Position numbers and translations under genes: made by a program. Below the pieces are notes generated by a model. It saw only the letters and a list, made by a program, of their open reading frames with translations, did no database searches and had not been told where the DNA came from. A DNA stretch of 64,000 bases from Earliella scabrosa (lineage: Eukaryota; Basidiomycota; Agaricomycetes; Polyporales; Polyporaceae): NCBI GenBank assembly GCA_022605405.1, contig JABYQQ010000005.1:2294001-2358000 (forward strand). The letters run 5' to 3'. Within the stretch, counting starts at the first letter, position 1; every line of letters starts with the position of its first letter. Positions 25,501 through 37,302 of this stretch are shown one piece after another.

Positions 25501-26328
25501 TGAAACAATGCAGTCGAATCGTTTGACTGCCATGAGCATAGATCAGATGACGTCGACTTACCGTGGCACACGTACTGGTAGGTACCGCTCTGCCATGCGT
25601 TGTTGCTCGGGTGCAACATGAATGACCCCGCGGACCATGCACTATGTCAATTGTGTGGCAAATGTACGGTTAACTGGGACGGACTGAGAGGACGGTCTGC
25701 ACTTGGCACTGTCAAACTGGGGGTCGTACGATCGACGTGGCTTGCGAATGTGGACTCACTACAGCTGAACCTGCGCCATCGCAGTCTTTGACTGTACCCG
25801 TGCTCGTGCCAGTCGCATGATGGTCGCATCGCTCCAAGTTAGCATGATCGGCCAACCTGGACTTCAGGGCAGGACCATAGCGACACAGAAATGTTGTGTT
25901 ATCTCAAGCGCTCGTGATCGCCAGTCATCGCTCGCCGGTGCCAACGATGGGGCAATCGACGCGTGTGCTCACAGACGCAGACCATTATAAGAATAAGATC
26001 TAGCGGATCGTGATACTGACGGGATATTCCGGGCTGCGAAAACCCACTGTCCCTTTTCAGTGCCCGCCTGGCTAGAACGACCGGGTCGTGAAAGGCATCC
26101 TTTCCTGGGGACGGTTCCCCACAATATCACAAACTGCACTTCTGGTGCAGTGGCATGCATGTCGTGCATCTTTCTCTATGATAGTCAATTATGACGGTGA
26201 CTACCGGAATCCAGACGGTCCCAGGACTTCCGGGCAAGGGATTGGGAGGCAAAATGCGAAGTACTATGCGTACACGGTCTCCTGACATGTATCAATGTCA
26301 GTGTAAAGGCGTATTTGAGTATCTGTAC
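19505..26328. other. 6.8-kb gene-poor region
   Basis: About 19.5-20.3 kb is the kinase promoter side and is C/T-rich. From 20.3 to 26.3 kb many short frames occur on both strands, but none has a recognised domain or a chain of in-phase exons. One apparent small gene on the minus strand near 25.35-25.62 kb hits a stop right after its splice junction. A 12-nt direct duplication (GGTAGCGCAATG) lies at about 24096-24119. Decayed genes or mobile elements are possible, but no terminal repeats or transposase/RT motifs were seen. Confidence 0.45.
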
Positions 26329-28659
26329 CTAGGCGGTGGCTTTGCCCTCCCCCTCCTCCCGCTTCCTCGCCTCCTGCTTATACTTCCACAGTGAGAGTGA
26401 AACGAAATTATCGGGGGAGTTGTTCCACAGATCGCGCTCCCGCTCTGTAACAAGTAAGTTATACTCTGACTTCGCAGGAGACGTCTGCGCCGATTGAGGC
26501 ATCACGCTGGAAGTCTTGAAGGCGCGGTATAAGATCGTCAGCAACTTCTCCCGCATTACTTGCAGAACTCTCCGGGGCACGCCAGGAGGAGGCGACCAAG
26601 GAAAGATGGCGCCGTGTGTTCCGCGGAGGAGAAACCCGTGCTTTGCCGCAATGCCACTCCCAGGCTTCAGGAGTTCAGCCAGCAGCCAACAACAGAAGCA
26701 GCATCGCTTGCTGACTCCAATCGGGATAGGCTCAGACTGAGATTGAGAGATAAATTGTGAGTTCCAAACAATAGACGAGACGCACAGCACTCACGGGGAG
26801 CAGATCAGCAATTGGCGTGAGCGTTCCGTCAACGTGAACCTTGGGCTTCTCCTCATCGCCAGAGGCAAGGCTCATCAACGCAGCTTCCGCATGAACATTT
26901 GCCTTCTGTTTCAGGACTGCACCCCTGAGATCTTCCAGAGCTGTGTCCGCCTGTTCCGGTTCACCACACTGACTCGCGAACCGTGCCTTGAAAGTATCGA
27001 AATACTCGTGACTAATGGCGGGTTCGCTACCAGGCGTGACAACGACGTGATACGCCTTCAACGAGGTGATGTCGGATGGCGCGTTGAAGCATGAATAGAC
27101 GATGTTGACTGCGGCGCGGAACGGGATGGTGAGGGCCCCGAGGTGGCGTATGATATGGCGTTGGCTGTCTTCTTCGTCAGCGTGGAAGTCGTCGGCTGGT
27201 GGCAGAGGTGAGCGAAGCGAAGATCCAGAAAGAGCACACATACCGTCATAATGGTACTCAACGTCGTGCCTAACCCCCGATCGTGCTTTCGCTCTGTTGA
27301 TGGCTCCTGCACGTTCGCGGTCAATACAAAGGGATATATGATGAATGGCGATACAGCACGTACTGGCTAGTGGGTTGGTCTTCTTCTCCATGGACTCGAG
27401 GTATTGGCCATGCAGTCCTTGCACTAACTCGTCTTGGAAGAGGCGCTCGACTATGCCGCCACGTATGGCATCGTCTAGCAGAGCCAGGGCTGACTGGAAT
27501 TTGCGACATTCAAGCAAGCTGACGGGACGCCGCGAACGATCTTCTGGTTCTGGTCGAGCTCCTTCTCCTGGGACAGCGTCTCGAGAGTAATGGTATAGCA
27601 GGTATATAAGAGCTTGGCCCAGGCTGGAGCGGAAGAGGAAGAGAACCGGACATTATAATGAAGCACCTTCCCTGACTTGGCCGCGTGATATGTAATATCG
27701 TGCTCATCGAGAAGAGGTGTATACATCCAGGCGTGGGGCATGTTGACCAAGACAGAGTCCTGATCAATGGGCGGTGACTGCTGCGCATGATCTCCCGGAG
27801 ATGGGGGGAGTTCTGAAGCACTGGTCGGGTTAGGCACTTCTAGAGAAACAGCCGCGGACGATTCCTCAGTACTGGCCGTCGATGACCCCGGAGAGACGGC
27901 CGTCGGCGAGGTCTCGTAGAAGTTCCGCAGCGCTTCAAGAGGATGTTGTGTCCACAGGGTCATCCCACTTTCCAACCGCGCATAGAGCTTGCGATAGCAG
28001 CGCAGGACGATGAAGTTGAAGACGGCGGAGACGATGAAGAGAAGTTCGGGGTGGTTTGGGCGCCTATCAGGGTAATGCAATAGGAACGAGACGATGGACA
28101 TGACATCGCGAAGGTGAATGACGAAGTCATCATCGTCACTGAACGACACGTCAGCTATGGCCGGTGCGACACTCGAGATCACTCACGGTAGCGTTGTCTT
28201 GTCGGATGCTACCAACATGTCTGCTACAACGCCGTCCTCCAGTAATACGACTCCATTGACTTTGATCGGTTCCTCGCGGTTGTAGGAGGCAGTGGAGGTA
28301 TTCCAAGCAGCGACTGTCGCGGCGATGGATCCCGGTTCGATCTGGCCAACGACCGCGACGACTTTGCTGCCATGCGTGTCGGCGGGACTTCCGGGAGCGA
28401 GAGCATACGATACGTGAGACAAGAGGTTGAACTCCAAGGCAGAGCCACCTGCCTGCTTAGCCTTCACGACCGTTGAGTTGCCGGAGCGATAATCCTTCAA
28501 GACAGTGGTGAGGAGAGTGATGTCTCGACATATGTCCGCATCGGTTTCATCCGTGGTTGCCGACAGGGGGAAGAAGTGGTTCAACCGTGACGTTGGTGGT
28601 GACTCGTCTGGATGATGCGGCGTCGAAGGAGAGGATGTGTGCGGCGACGGTTCACTCAT
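26329..28659 (-). CDS. OTT_1508-like deaminase-superfamily protein
   Basis: A five-exon model of 706 residues: 28659-28187, 28138-27575, 27518-27244, 27195-26795, 26736-26329. The C-terminal third carries the signature of the deaminase fold: HAE (His539, Glu541) in HAEAALMSLA, and a CxxC zinc site (Cys583/586 or 584/587) in GVSKRCCFCCWLL, about 42 residues apart. This pairing is the hallmark of the OTT_1508-like deaminases expanded in fungi. The N-terminal 500 residues form the accompanying poorly defined region (SYALAPGSPADTHGSKVV; DDFVIHLRDVMSIVSFLLHY). Substrate is unknown for the family; nucleic acid or nucleotide deamination has been proposed from sequence relationships. The exon 2/3 junction uses a weak donor (GTCCCA) chosen because two open frames must be joined; a frameshift is the alternative. 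An in-frame upstream ATG at 28926 would add 89 residues. No signal peptide. Confidence 0.8.
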
Positions 28660-28952
28660 CTCAAAGGTACGTAGCGGCTGCGGGCCGAAGAAGAGATGTT
28701 CCAACAACATGAGATTAGATAATCTCCAGGCGGCAACGTGGCTGTGCGCCACTGCCTTGTCTCGACCGGCCGCGCGCGGCGAACTCGAACAGACAAACAG
28801 TGCCCCTCTGGGGAGCATGCAAGTTCCAGTATGAAGGGATGGCGCGGCCCCGAGTAGGTTGTCTGTTGGTACAAGCGGAAAGTTCGTGATTGAGTTATGA
28901 GAATACTGTATGCTGGAAAGAGACATTGTTGTCGATCACCTCCCAACTTGTC

Positions 28953-31317
28953 TCATAATGAGAAGTCGATAGTATCCGGCAGGCTTGCAAGGATGGCTTG
29001 CGTATTTACGCCTGGAAACACCTCAAAGTCCTCATCGACCTCGCAGACGGTGTTGTTCGCGGGAAGCTGCCATGAGAGGCGAAGGGGCAAATGAGATCGA
29101 GAGTCATCAGTAATGATACCGGAGAAGCTGGATAGCTGCGAACTCACTGTTCCATTAACCATGTATGCGCTCATGATGTCCGTAATACAGCACGATGGCG
29201 AATTGAGTAGCGTTGTATGCTATAAGGACTGGTCAACTCAACGCAGCCTGGAAGAACATCGAGATAAACGTACACCAAAGCTTCTCAACTCCACCAGGGA
29301 TGCATCACCTCCAAGTAATCCGGTCAACCTCTGCGCACCAGACAGTGGTGTGTCGTTGTCATACTAGGACGCTTCGATCAGTAGGACAGTGGACCTAGGA
29401 TAGCGACAGGTGCTTACGGTGTTCGAAGCAATCAGAATTTTGTTGGCAAGCGGCTTGTTGAACGGGCCTTGGTACCTTTCTAGGGAGCGAGCGGGCCAAA
29501 ACGCACACGGGCCAACTCTGCTGAATGACCAGATAGCGCTGACTGTGACAAGGTCAGACATGGGCATCCGCATATGGCCGACACGGACTCACATAAGTGT
29601 GACGTAGTTTGTGCAGCGTTGATGACAGCATTAAAGATGGTGGTCATGTTCGTGAGTGGGTTTGGGTCGACGGAGTCGGCGCATAAGATGGCGGTGACTG
29701 AATAGACTTCCGTCGGTGGGGTCCCTGCGCCGTCTAATGGGCTGATTACAGGGAATGTCAGCATCGAACGGCCAACATAGCGGTCGCATGGTTAGTACGT
29801 ACCCTGCAGGTAGACCCTGACTTGAGTTCCCCTGGAGGAATTCCATGAGCTGTGGATACCAAGTGTTGGCGAGGCTCTCCCAAAATGAGGGTAATAACAT
29901 GGAAGGAAAGATGTAAGAGGCTGCATCGCTGTCAATTCAGACTGTCTTGACGGCGTATATGAGAATGCCACTGACATCGGATAACTCCCGAAGTGAGAGG
30001 GAAAGATGTGTTCGCACGAGCAAGATCGTATGCAGTGTTGAGCAACGCCTGCCATTTCGCGTCTATCTGAAGTGGTCCATCTCCTTCGGAAGCGATGGCA
30101 CATCCCTCCGGACCTGCAAGGGCGCAGGCAGTGATGAAACCTTCGTAGACTCTATCGGCATCCATATATGAGTGTGCGGGCCATGCCTGCAGTTCGATAT
30201 CATTCAGTGGAGATGATCATGCAAAAGTACGGGAAGCACGAACCAGAGAGAGTTCCTGCGTAGCAATGAAGACTGGGTCGAGGACACCGTCGAGAATAAC
30301 ACGTCCCACGCGCTGCATGATCAGGTCAGTTCTCGGCTTCCGGAGAGGTCACAGGGAAATTCCAACCTCCGGGAACACTGATATGAGCACACGAGGTGAG
30401 TGCTTTCTACGTATACTCAGAAATCACGCCCACGCACTGTTTATGAACCAAGCTCCCAGCATAGTGCCGTACGATATTCCAAAGTAGTTGATGGGAGAAT
30501 CGGGACCATCCAGAGCGTCTGCGATCGAAACCATGTCGCGGACTGTCGCAGACGTGCCCATGTACCTCAAGAACCTGCCGTTCGACGAGTTTAAGCATCG
30601 CTGCCCCAGCTCCTCGTATAACTCCTGCATCCTTGGAGCCTGTGATAGGAGTCTCTGGACGTCTGCAGGATCGTCGAAGTTGCCAGTGTATTCAATCCCG
30701 GTGATCTCGATCGTGCCGTTGAAGAAGGCGTCGTATTCTTCCGCATTTGCAAAACATCTAGTATCTCCGGGACTACGGTACAGCGATTTAAGCCTGCACA
30801 TTTCGATATGGCAGAGAACAACTCACGTGCTAAGGCCGACGCCTCGTGGATCCCAGCTCACTACATCATAAATCCCGCCAGTGCGCTCGAGCAGGGTGTC
30901 TTTCATGGCTTCTAGGTTCGTAATTCCTGATGATCCCGGTCCTCCTGCGGCAGGGGTGCCTTGGGTAAGCAAACCTTGCAAGATCATATAGACTGGTGTA
31001 AACAGACCTGGATTGAAGAAGACAGTCCCGCGACGCTGTCCAGTGGCGTTTGCCTTTGCAACGGCCAGCCGGGCGCTCCCAACGGTGGGGTCCTGGTAGT
31101 CCAGAGGCACTTCCAAGAAGCCGCACAGCAATGAAGTGTCGTCTGCAACTGAGGGGTCACATTGATTCCACTGCGTGTTGGTATTGAGAGAGAGGAGTTA
31201 GTTCGCTGTCAATGCATCGCATGATGGGAAGAGACGCACACTAATCCCCGCAGTCGCAAGCGCGGGATAGGCGAGAACGAACGCAGTGAGCCAACAGGTG
31301 AACGTAGAGCGTGGCAT
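28953..31317 (-). CDS. Secreted alpha/beta-hydrolase peptidase, S33/TAP-like family
   Basis: A twelve-exon model of 578 residues: 31317-31240, 31170-30827, 30793-30438, 30377-30367, 30312-30244, 30186-29976, 29920-29803, 29741-29593, 29542-29418, 29363-29274, 29219-29148, 29066-28953. All junctions are phase-consistent, including an 11-nt exon. The N-terminus (MPRSTFTCWLTAFVLAYPAL) is a signal peptide with cleavage expected near residue 22-25, so the enzyme is probably secreted. GFLEVPLDY and WDPRGVG are typical of the S33 fold. The nucleophile elbow GISYG gives Ser248, YDNDTP gives Asp489 and GHTTLL gives His518, aligned with the catalytic triad of tripeptidyl-aminopeptidase-like proteins; the C-terminal third matches the TAP-like C-terminal region. 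It probably releases short peptides from protein N-termini outside the cell. It lies 293 bp upstream of the deaminase start, on the same strand. Confidence 0.9.
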
Positions 31318-31361
31318 CTTAGACCACACTCGCTGGTCGAGTGCTACTGAATCCAGTCAGT

Positions 31362-31371
31362 ATTATATAGG
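31362..31371 (-). promoter_or_regulatory. TATA box of the secreted peptidase gene
   Basis: The minus strand reads CTATATAATA about 45-55 bp upstream of the ATG at 31317. This is a strong TATA element at a spacing that implies a very short 5' leader, typical of inducible fungal hydrolase genes. Position and sequence are seen; function is inferred. Confidence 0.6.
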
Positions 31372-34300
31372 TGTTCTCACAGCGCTGGGCTGCCGATTGA
31401 CATCGGTACTAGACTCCGCACAACCATCATGACGTGGAGTAGCCGTACCCGTCTGGGAATTCACTCAAATTGCGTTGACGCGGATAGCCAAAGCTCGAGT
31501 ATGTGTTTCTGAAGCTTTTGGTTGGAGCCTCAAAACATCATGCTAGGATATAGGACTGTCAAGGTGCCAGGTCATGAACTTATAGGTAATCGCTTCACAT
31601 TAGAAGACTACACACCTCACACCCTGACGCGGCCCCTGTGGTGAAGCTCACGAGGTGATTGCGCAGCACTCATCATGAGCTGCGTTGACTCCAACCTACT
31701 CCAACCCGGATGGCCTAGCTCAGGGTTTACGAGAGTTGGCTGGCCGCGCGGCCGCAGCTGTAGTGCTCCTGCGAGGACGATGAATACACTGGAGCTCGTC
31801 AGGACGTCAGATTGGTTCTATAGGTTGGTGTGTATCGCTGCCTTGCACGCGCAACGTTGGAAGGTGGATAGAGGTGCGGGCCACCTCACTGAGGATGACA
31901 AAGGAAATGCACCACAACGCTGGTGTTCTCGAGGATGAAGCGGCGATGCATTGAATTTGATGGGACGGCAGGTAGGCTCGGCCCGACTCTCTCCGACTAA
32001 ACTCCGACTGAACTCCGATCGAATCTAACCAGGCTATGATGTGTAGCAGTCGGCGTTGCGGCTCGAAATACTTATTCAATCCTCGTCCTCAACAGGCTCA
32101 GACAGCTGCAGACTGCAAACCATCGTAGCGACTCTCACCGCAGCATGCCCTCGATGCAAGCGTACCGAACCTCCCAGTAAATTTCAACGGAGCACTACAG
32201 TGATTGTATACCATTCAACTCTCACTATGCGGCGTGGGTCTTTGCCCTAGGCCTATCAGTGCGCATAACACCACGTTGACCTTGTATGCTCGTACGTCGA
32301 GGGTTCCCTCTCCCCAAACGGCATTTATTCATGTGGAGAAGAAATACGGCAAGTCCGGAATGCATACACCCCTAGTCCGGTCGCTCTAGAGTCTGATTTC
32401 CTCGTTAGTTGGGCAGTAAGTAACATATAGCGAACCTGACTCCAGCCAACAGACGCTCCGAAGACGGATAGATAGCAGGTGTTCGCAAAATCAATCCCGA
32501 GCAATGCAGCGGGCTGTCAGCATATACTTTATATCTGTCTAGGTCGGAGGCATGATAAACATCGGTATACAACCTGTGACGATCGTTCAGAGTCAGAAAC
32601 ATCACGCACTAATTATTGAACCACTCACTGTTCTGAATTCACCACAATATATGAGGTGGTCACGGGAACGGCCAGACCGGCCAGACACGGTAGGTGTGTA
32701 CCAGCAGAACTTATATTGTCTCCGCGCGCGCTCGGTACGGCAACCACGGACTCCTGCAGTGCAAGCATGTATAGCCCTTGCTGACAACAATCCTCACCGC
32801 TGCACCAGCGCTGCACATAACCTTGATAGCTTCCTGTAACTTCCGGACCGCCGGGCTCGTCCCTGCCAGCTGTCGAACCCAGGGGGCGGCGTTGTGCCTC
32901 GCCTTCCGCATCGCCCGTCAGACGTCCACTCTTGCCGATGTTGTGTAGAGTCGACGTCATTGACAAGCAACGGACGTACACACCGACCGTCGGGAGCGGA
33001 CGCGGAATTTCAGAGCCCGCTTCCGCCCGGACAAGAAAGATAGAGTTCGATGCCAGTGCGCAATTCCGACCATGCCCTCGGCAACATTCGCCACGGAAAA
33101 CCTGAGTCCGAGGACAAACAGCGCTACAGGTGGCATAGAACGGAAATACGTTTGCTCTATGACGCGTGCAAATATGTCGCAGTCCCGGCTGATGTATGTG
33201 CAGGTCATACGAGCATCCAGGTCCACTACGTATCTCCATTCATCCCCCTGGTATACCTGCAGCTGCTTACAAACCACCACCGAGGGTCATACAGTTTAGA
33301 AGCCGCGTCTCTCTGACGATCCGTTCATGCGCGGGAATCACATAAAGCCGATGCCCGAAACACCACAGCCAACTCGGACAGCGGCCCTCCGTTTCAACGA
33401 CGACTCTCGAGAGACGCACTGGCGCAGCACATCGGGGCGCCCTCCGGCATGGTGCCTCATAGCTCATCCTCAACAGCAGCGGAACAGAAACTGACGCGGG
33501 CCACACACTGGACCCATCGTCATGATCCGAACCACATCGCTGACCAAACCACACCAAGGAAGACATGGAGTGTAATTGCATCCTGCGTTTTACAGATGCC
33601 CCAGGCCCGGCGCCCCGAGAGGCTCGCCGAGTCACGCTTCAGAACTCGGAAATCAGGCCCCAACGCTCGAAACGGATGATAGACGAGCATACGCGATGTC
33701 TGAGGAGCTCTCCGATGTCCAGTTCCTATAAGCTCAGTCCACAATCCACAACACCGACTGACCGAGCACGAAAACACCGAGCGCCCCCGTAGTACGCTGT
33801 ACGGCGGGTAAAGCTCCGCAATCCGGCTTCACATGAAATCAATACGATGGGTCCGACCGTAGCCCCCCAGCGAGCCCCGGAGAGCGCTGGGATGACGGTA
33901 GAGACCGGGGAGTATGGAAGCAAGCAACAGAAAAGCGTGGCGAGAACAGGGCCGTACACGGGCATTGAGGGGTGAACAATTCTGACATACCTCCATATGT
34001 TCGCGTTCCGCCCGCGAGAGTTGCGCTCGGGCGGATGACGGGGTTCTAGAACGTTGGAGCAACGTCTGTCATTGACGACTGCGCGTTATGCTCAGACTCC
34101 TCCGTGGTTCTTCGGGTGCCGGCATGTGCGTCGAAAGCAGGAAGAGAGAAGGCAGCATCGGGCCGCCGAACAGGACATGGCCAAGAGCGAAGAACGGTCA
34201 GAGAAGGAGATGATCAGGGGAAGATAGGGTAACTCACCCTCGTCCACAACGCAGCAATCGTGCGCACGCCGACTCGTAAGACCGACCGGCATTGCATGTG

Positions 34301-37300
34301 CGTGGGTATAGGTGTGAATGTGGGTGTTGATGAGGCACGTAACCCCCTGCGGCCGCGGGCGGAGTGTCCGCCTCCAGCCGACATCGGAGTGATGCCAGAC
34401 GAATATGGCCAGTTGTCCCCCGTCCCCAGGTAAATCCATGTTTGCCTTGTGCGGCACGCCGTCGAGCCTGCGCGTGCCACCCACCACCATGTTCTGACGA
34501 ACCACCACCGTCAGAAAATCAGACAATCAGGAAACAACTCGCAGAAACCGCACCTTCATTGACTTCGGCGACGCCCAGGGAGAAACGGAGGCGCACTGAC
34601 ATCCTCCGGCACGAGATGGCCGCGGGTACTGGGCGGACCACCAAGGCGGGTTGTCGCAGCCCAGACCACTACAGGCGAGACGCGCTCGCCGTCATGTTTT
34701 GCAGGACACGTGCTGTCGCAGTAGCACATCGATGCGCCACCGGCAACTCGATAGCCCGAGCGAGGAGCCCAGGCAGCACAGCGCATTTTGATTATGGACC
34801 TGAAGTCGTAGAGAATCGAACGAGCCTCGGGGCCGCTGAACGTCGGGGACGCGCTACGAAACCACGGCGCTGCGCGCTAGCCTGCAGGTCGAAAGCGGCA
34901 GTCCCGGCGGCACTATAGGCACTCCTCCGCGCGTCACGGTGACGTTGGACAGTTGCACGGTATCGGATTTCGGGACTCGGGCGCGACCATCCTGTCGGCG
35001 CCAACGTGTGAGGCATGTCACGATCGAGTGTTCAAAATGGCAAGAAAGAATGAGGCGTGACAACGCTCGGAGAGCTAAGCTTGAAACGGGGCTTCGCCCA
35101 GTGCTGGACTGAAATCTTCCTGCCGAGTCCGAGGAGAGTGGGCCATTACCGCATGTCGGAGCGGGGAGCTACAGGGTCACTGACCCCCTGAACGAATGAC
35201 GACGACGGGCTCGGCTTTCCGCTCATGTGTACTGACACGCTCCTGGGGCATCGCCGTGGTGCATGAATGACTAACAGGTGAGCCTCGGACGAGGCGTGCC
35301 TGGAAGAATTCTATGAAACCTACGGACCAGAATTAGCTATGGCCGGCGCGAACGCTGAATGACGCTTCAGCGAGCCAAACACACACCGGTCGGAAGAATG
35401 CTGGGCGTAGAGAACGACTTCTCGTCTCGCGGTGAACGCATCCTTGACTCAGCAGCGAGCTCCGAACGCCGATGAGCCGCATAGACGACACGCCCGAGAT
35501 CTTGCAGACGTCAGAGATCTTGGCTGCACGATTGCCGCAAGGTGGCTTCTAGGGCGTAGCGAGCGGGATCGGCCGAGGACGACTCGTACACGGTAGGTTC
35601 TGCAGGAGATTGGGAATAAGGTAGCCCAAAGGTCGTTGAGTCAAGATGAACACGACCTGTCCTCGTTGGCCCTGACGACGGGCCGGAGATGCTATCAATG
35701 TCGCCGGTAAGAATCTAGAAGGCCCATTGCGCGGCCCTTGTAGCACTTGGTACTTGGAACGACACCGAAGAGATGAGAATGCGGCCCCGTGAGTGGCACA
35801 TCGAATGCGCACGAGGGCCAGAACTCGAACCAGGTTGAGACGGAGCGTCAGATATGAGCGTTTTGCGACCGCGAAGAGCATGTGCTGTGAATTCTGGTGG
35901 GCGAGGAGGATTGTCATTGGACGAAGAAGGAGATACCTACGAAGGGATCGGAGGATGACATGATAGTATCTGCCCCTCAAGGATCATGCAGGTGCACCGA
36001 GGGAGACGCTCGACCCCTAAGCGGCTTGCAGTAGTGTGTACGAATGTTCCAATGAAGGCTACTATCGAGACGGCGTCGCGGGACGGAGTCACAGGACGGC
36101 AACGACTCAACGGGCACGGACCTGCAGGACGGTTGGTTTAGTGTTTTCCGGGGCCTATTTGGGACGATGTGCGACATTTGAGACCACTCACACGAGGGCC
36201 GGCAGGCCAGCTGAGTCCGGGAACGGTCGGTTGGTCGCCGCCCGTCGGGAAAGTGGCCTGGGGTGGGAACACGCCGGAGCAGGTTGGTTAACCTGAACTG
36301 TATCAGGAAGTAGATAGAACATGAAGGGCAGAAATGTCAGGATGCTTGCTTGCAGTTGTCGCCACAAGAACTGCGAGGGAAGAGGGAGTCCGTCGGGGAT
36401 GCCGTATTCTGAGGGTATCCTGAGAGTCCTCCGATTAATAGCGGATCAAACACTCTCAATGGAGGCTGACTGGCTTTCCTTCGGCGCATGGAGGAAGGAC
36501 GTAGATGTTTTTGATGATAGTTCATATGTGGAACAGGATTGGCAATGGGGGAGGCCGGCCAGAGGGCGGTGGCGCGCGCGACGGAGGGGTCGGGTGCCCT
36601 GAATTGAGGAGGTGCGCTGTATTGAGCTGTCAAGGCTAGTGACAAACGGTGGTGGCGACGAGGAACGAGGGTTTACGGCCGGCCGGACGTTGAGGCGAGA
36701 TCTGTGCTGGGCGCAGTGTCAGGAATTGACCTTATATCCGTGCACGTCGGAGAAATAGCTGCAAGGCGAGCGGCGGGCAGCGGCGGTCAGATGCGCCGAG
36801 GGTGCACGCCTGGGATGGATATGTGTGCGTGCAGGGTGGTTTGGATGAGCGCAGGACCGGGTGGTGAGTAGAACGAAGCAGACGAACGAGGACGAGGATG
36901 GTGCGAGTCACGAGCCGGGTATGACGGAAGATGACAGTGGACGCGCCGCGATCTGATCTGCGCGCGCGGATCTGGGCTGAGAGAGGACGCAGCGCGCTGG
37001 CCCAACGAGCTCGTGCGCGTGCCCCGGACGGCGACGCTGGGGTTGGTATAAGAGCGGAGGGGAGGCCGGGGACGGGTTGTGCTGTCGCGCATCCCGCGTT
37101 CTGCGAAACATTCCCAGCCCGCGTCGACGTCCGCCCCGGCTTCTGCGCGCCCTGGTAAGCGATTGCCTTTCCTGTCCGGCGAGAACTGCCATACTCACCC
37201 CGCTTTGACCGGGTCTCTCCCAGCTTCGGGAGGAGCTGAAATCCGCCGTGTTATATTCATATTCGCCCCTCCTCCTCTCTCCCGCCCGCCACACGCCCCG

Positions 37301-37302
37301 CC
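31372..37302. other. 5.9-kb gene-poor region
   Basis: From the peptidase promoter to the MFS transporter start only short frames on both strands are seen, up to about 200 residues (32625-33239, minus). None has a recognised domain, signal peptide or consistent exon chain. No terminal repeats, transposase or reverse-transcriptase motifs were recognised. The last few hundred bases are the transporter promoter side. Confidence 0.45.
37047..37052 (+). promoter_or_regulatory. Possible TATA element for the MFS transporter
   Basis: TATAAG in a GGTTGGTATAAGAGCGG context, about 250 bp upstream of the ATG at 37303. Its use would imply a roughly 200-nt leader. Weak evidence. Confidence 0.3.

Noticed and set aside
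25353..25619. Apparent small spliced gene on the minus strand
   Set aside because: The start and a GTAAGT...CAG intron look good, but joining them gives a stop codon four residues after the junction.
31700..31760. Possible tRNA on the plus strand because of a TAGCTCAGGG box-A-like word
   Set aside because: No GGTTCGA box B follows within a tRNA length.
32625..33239. 204-residue minus-strand frame as a possible mobile-element protein
   Set aside because: No reverse transcriptase, integrase or transposase motif and no flanking repeats.
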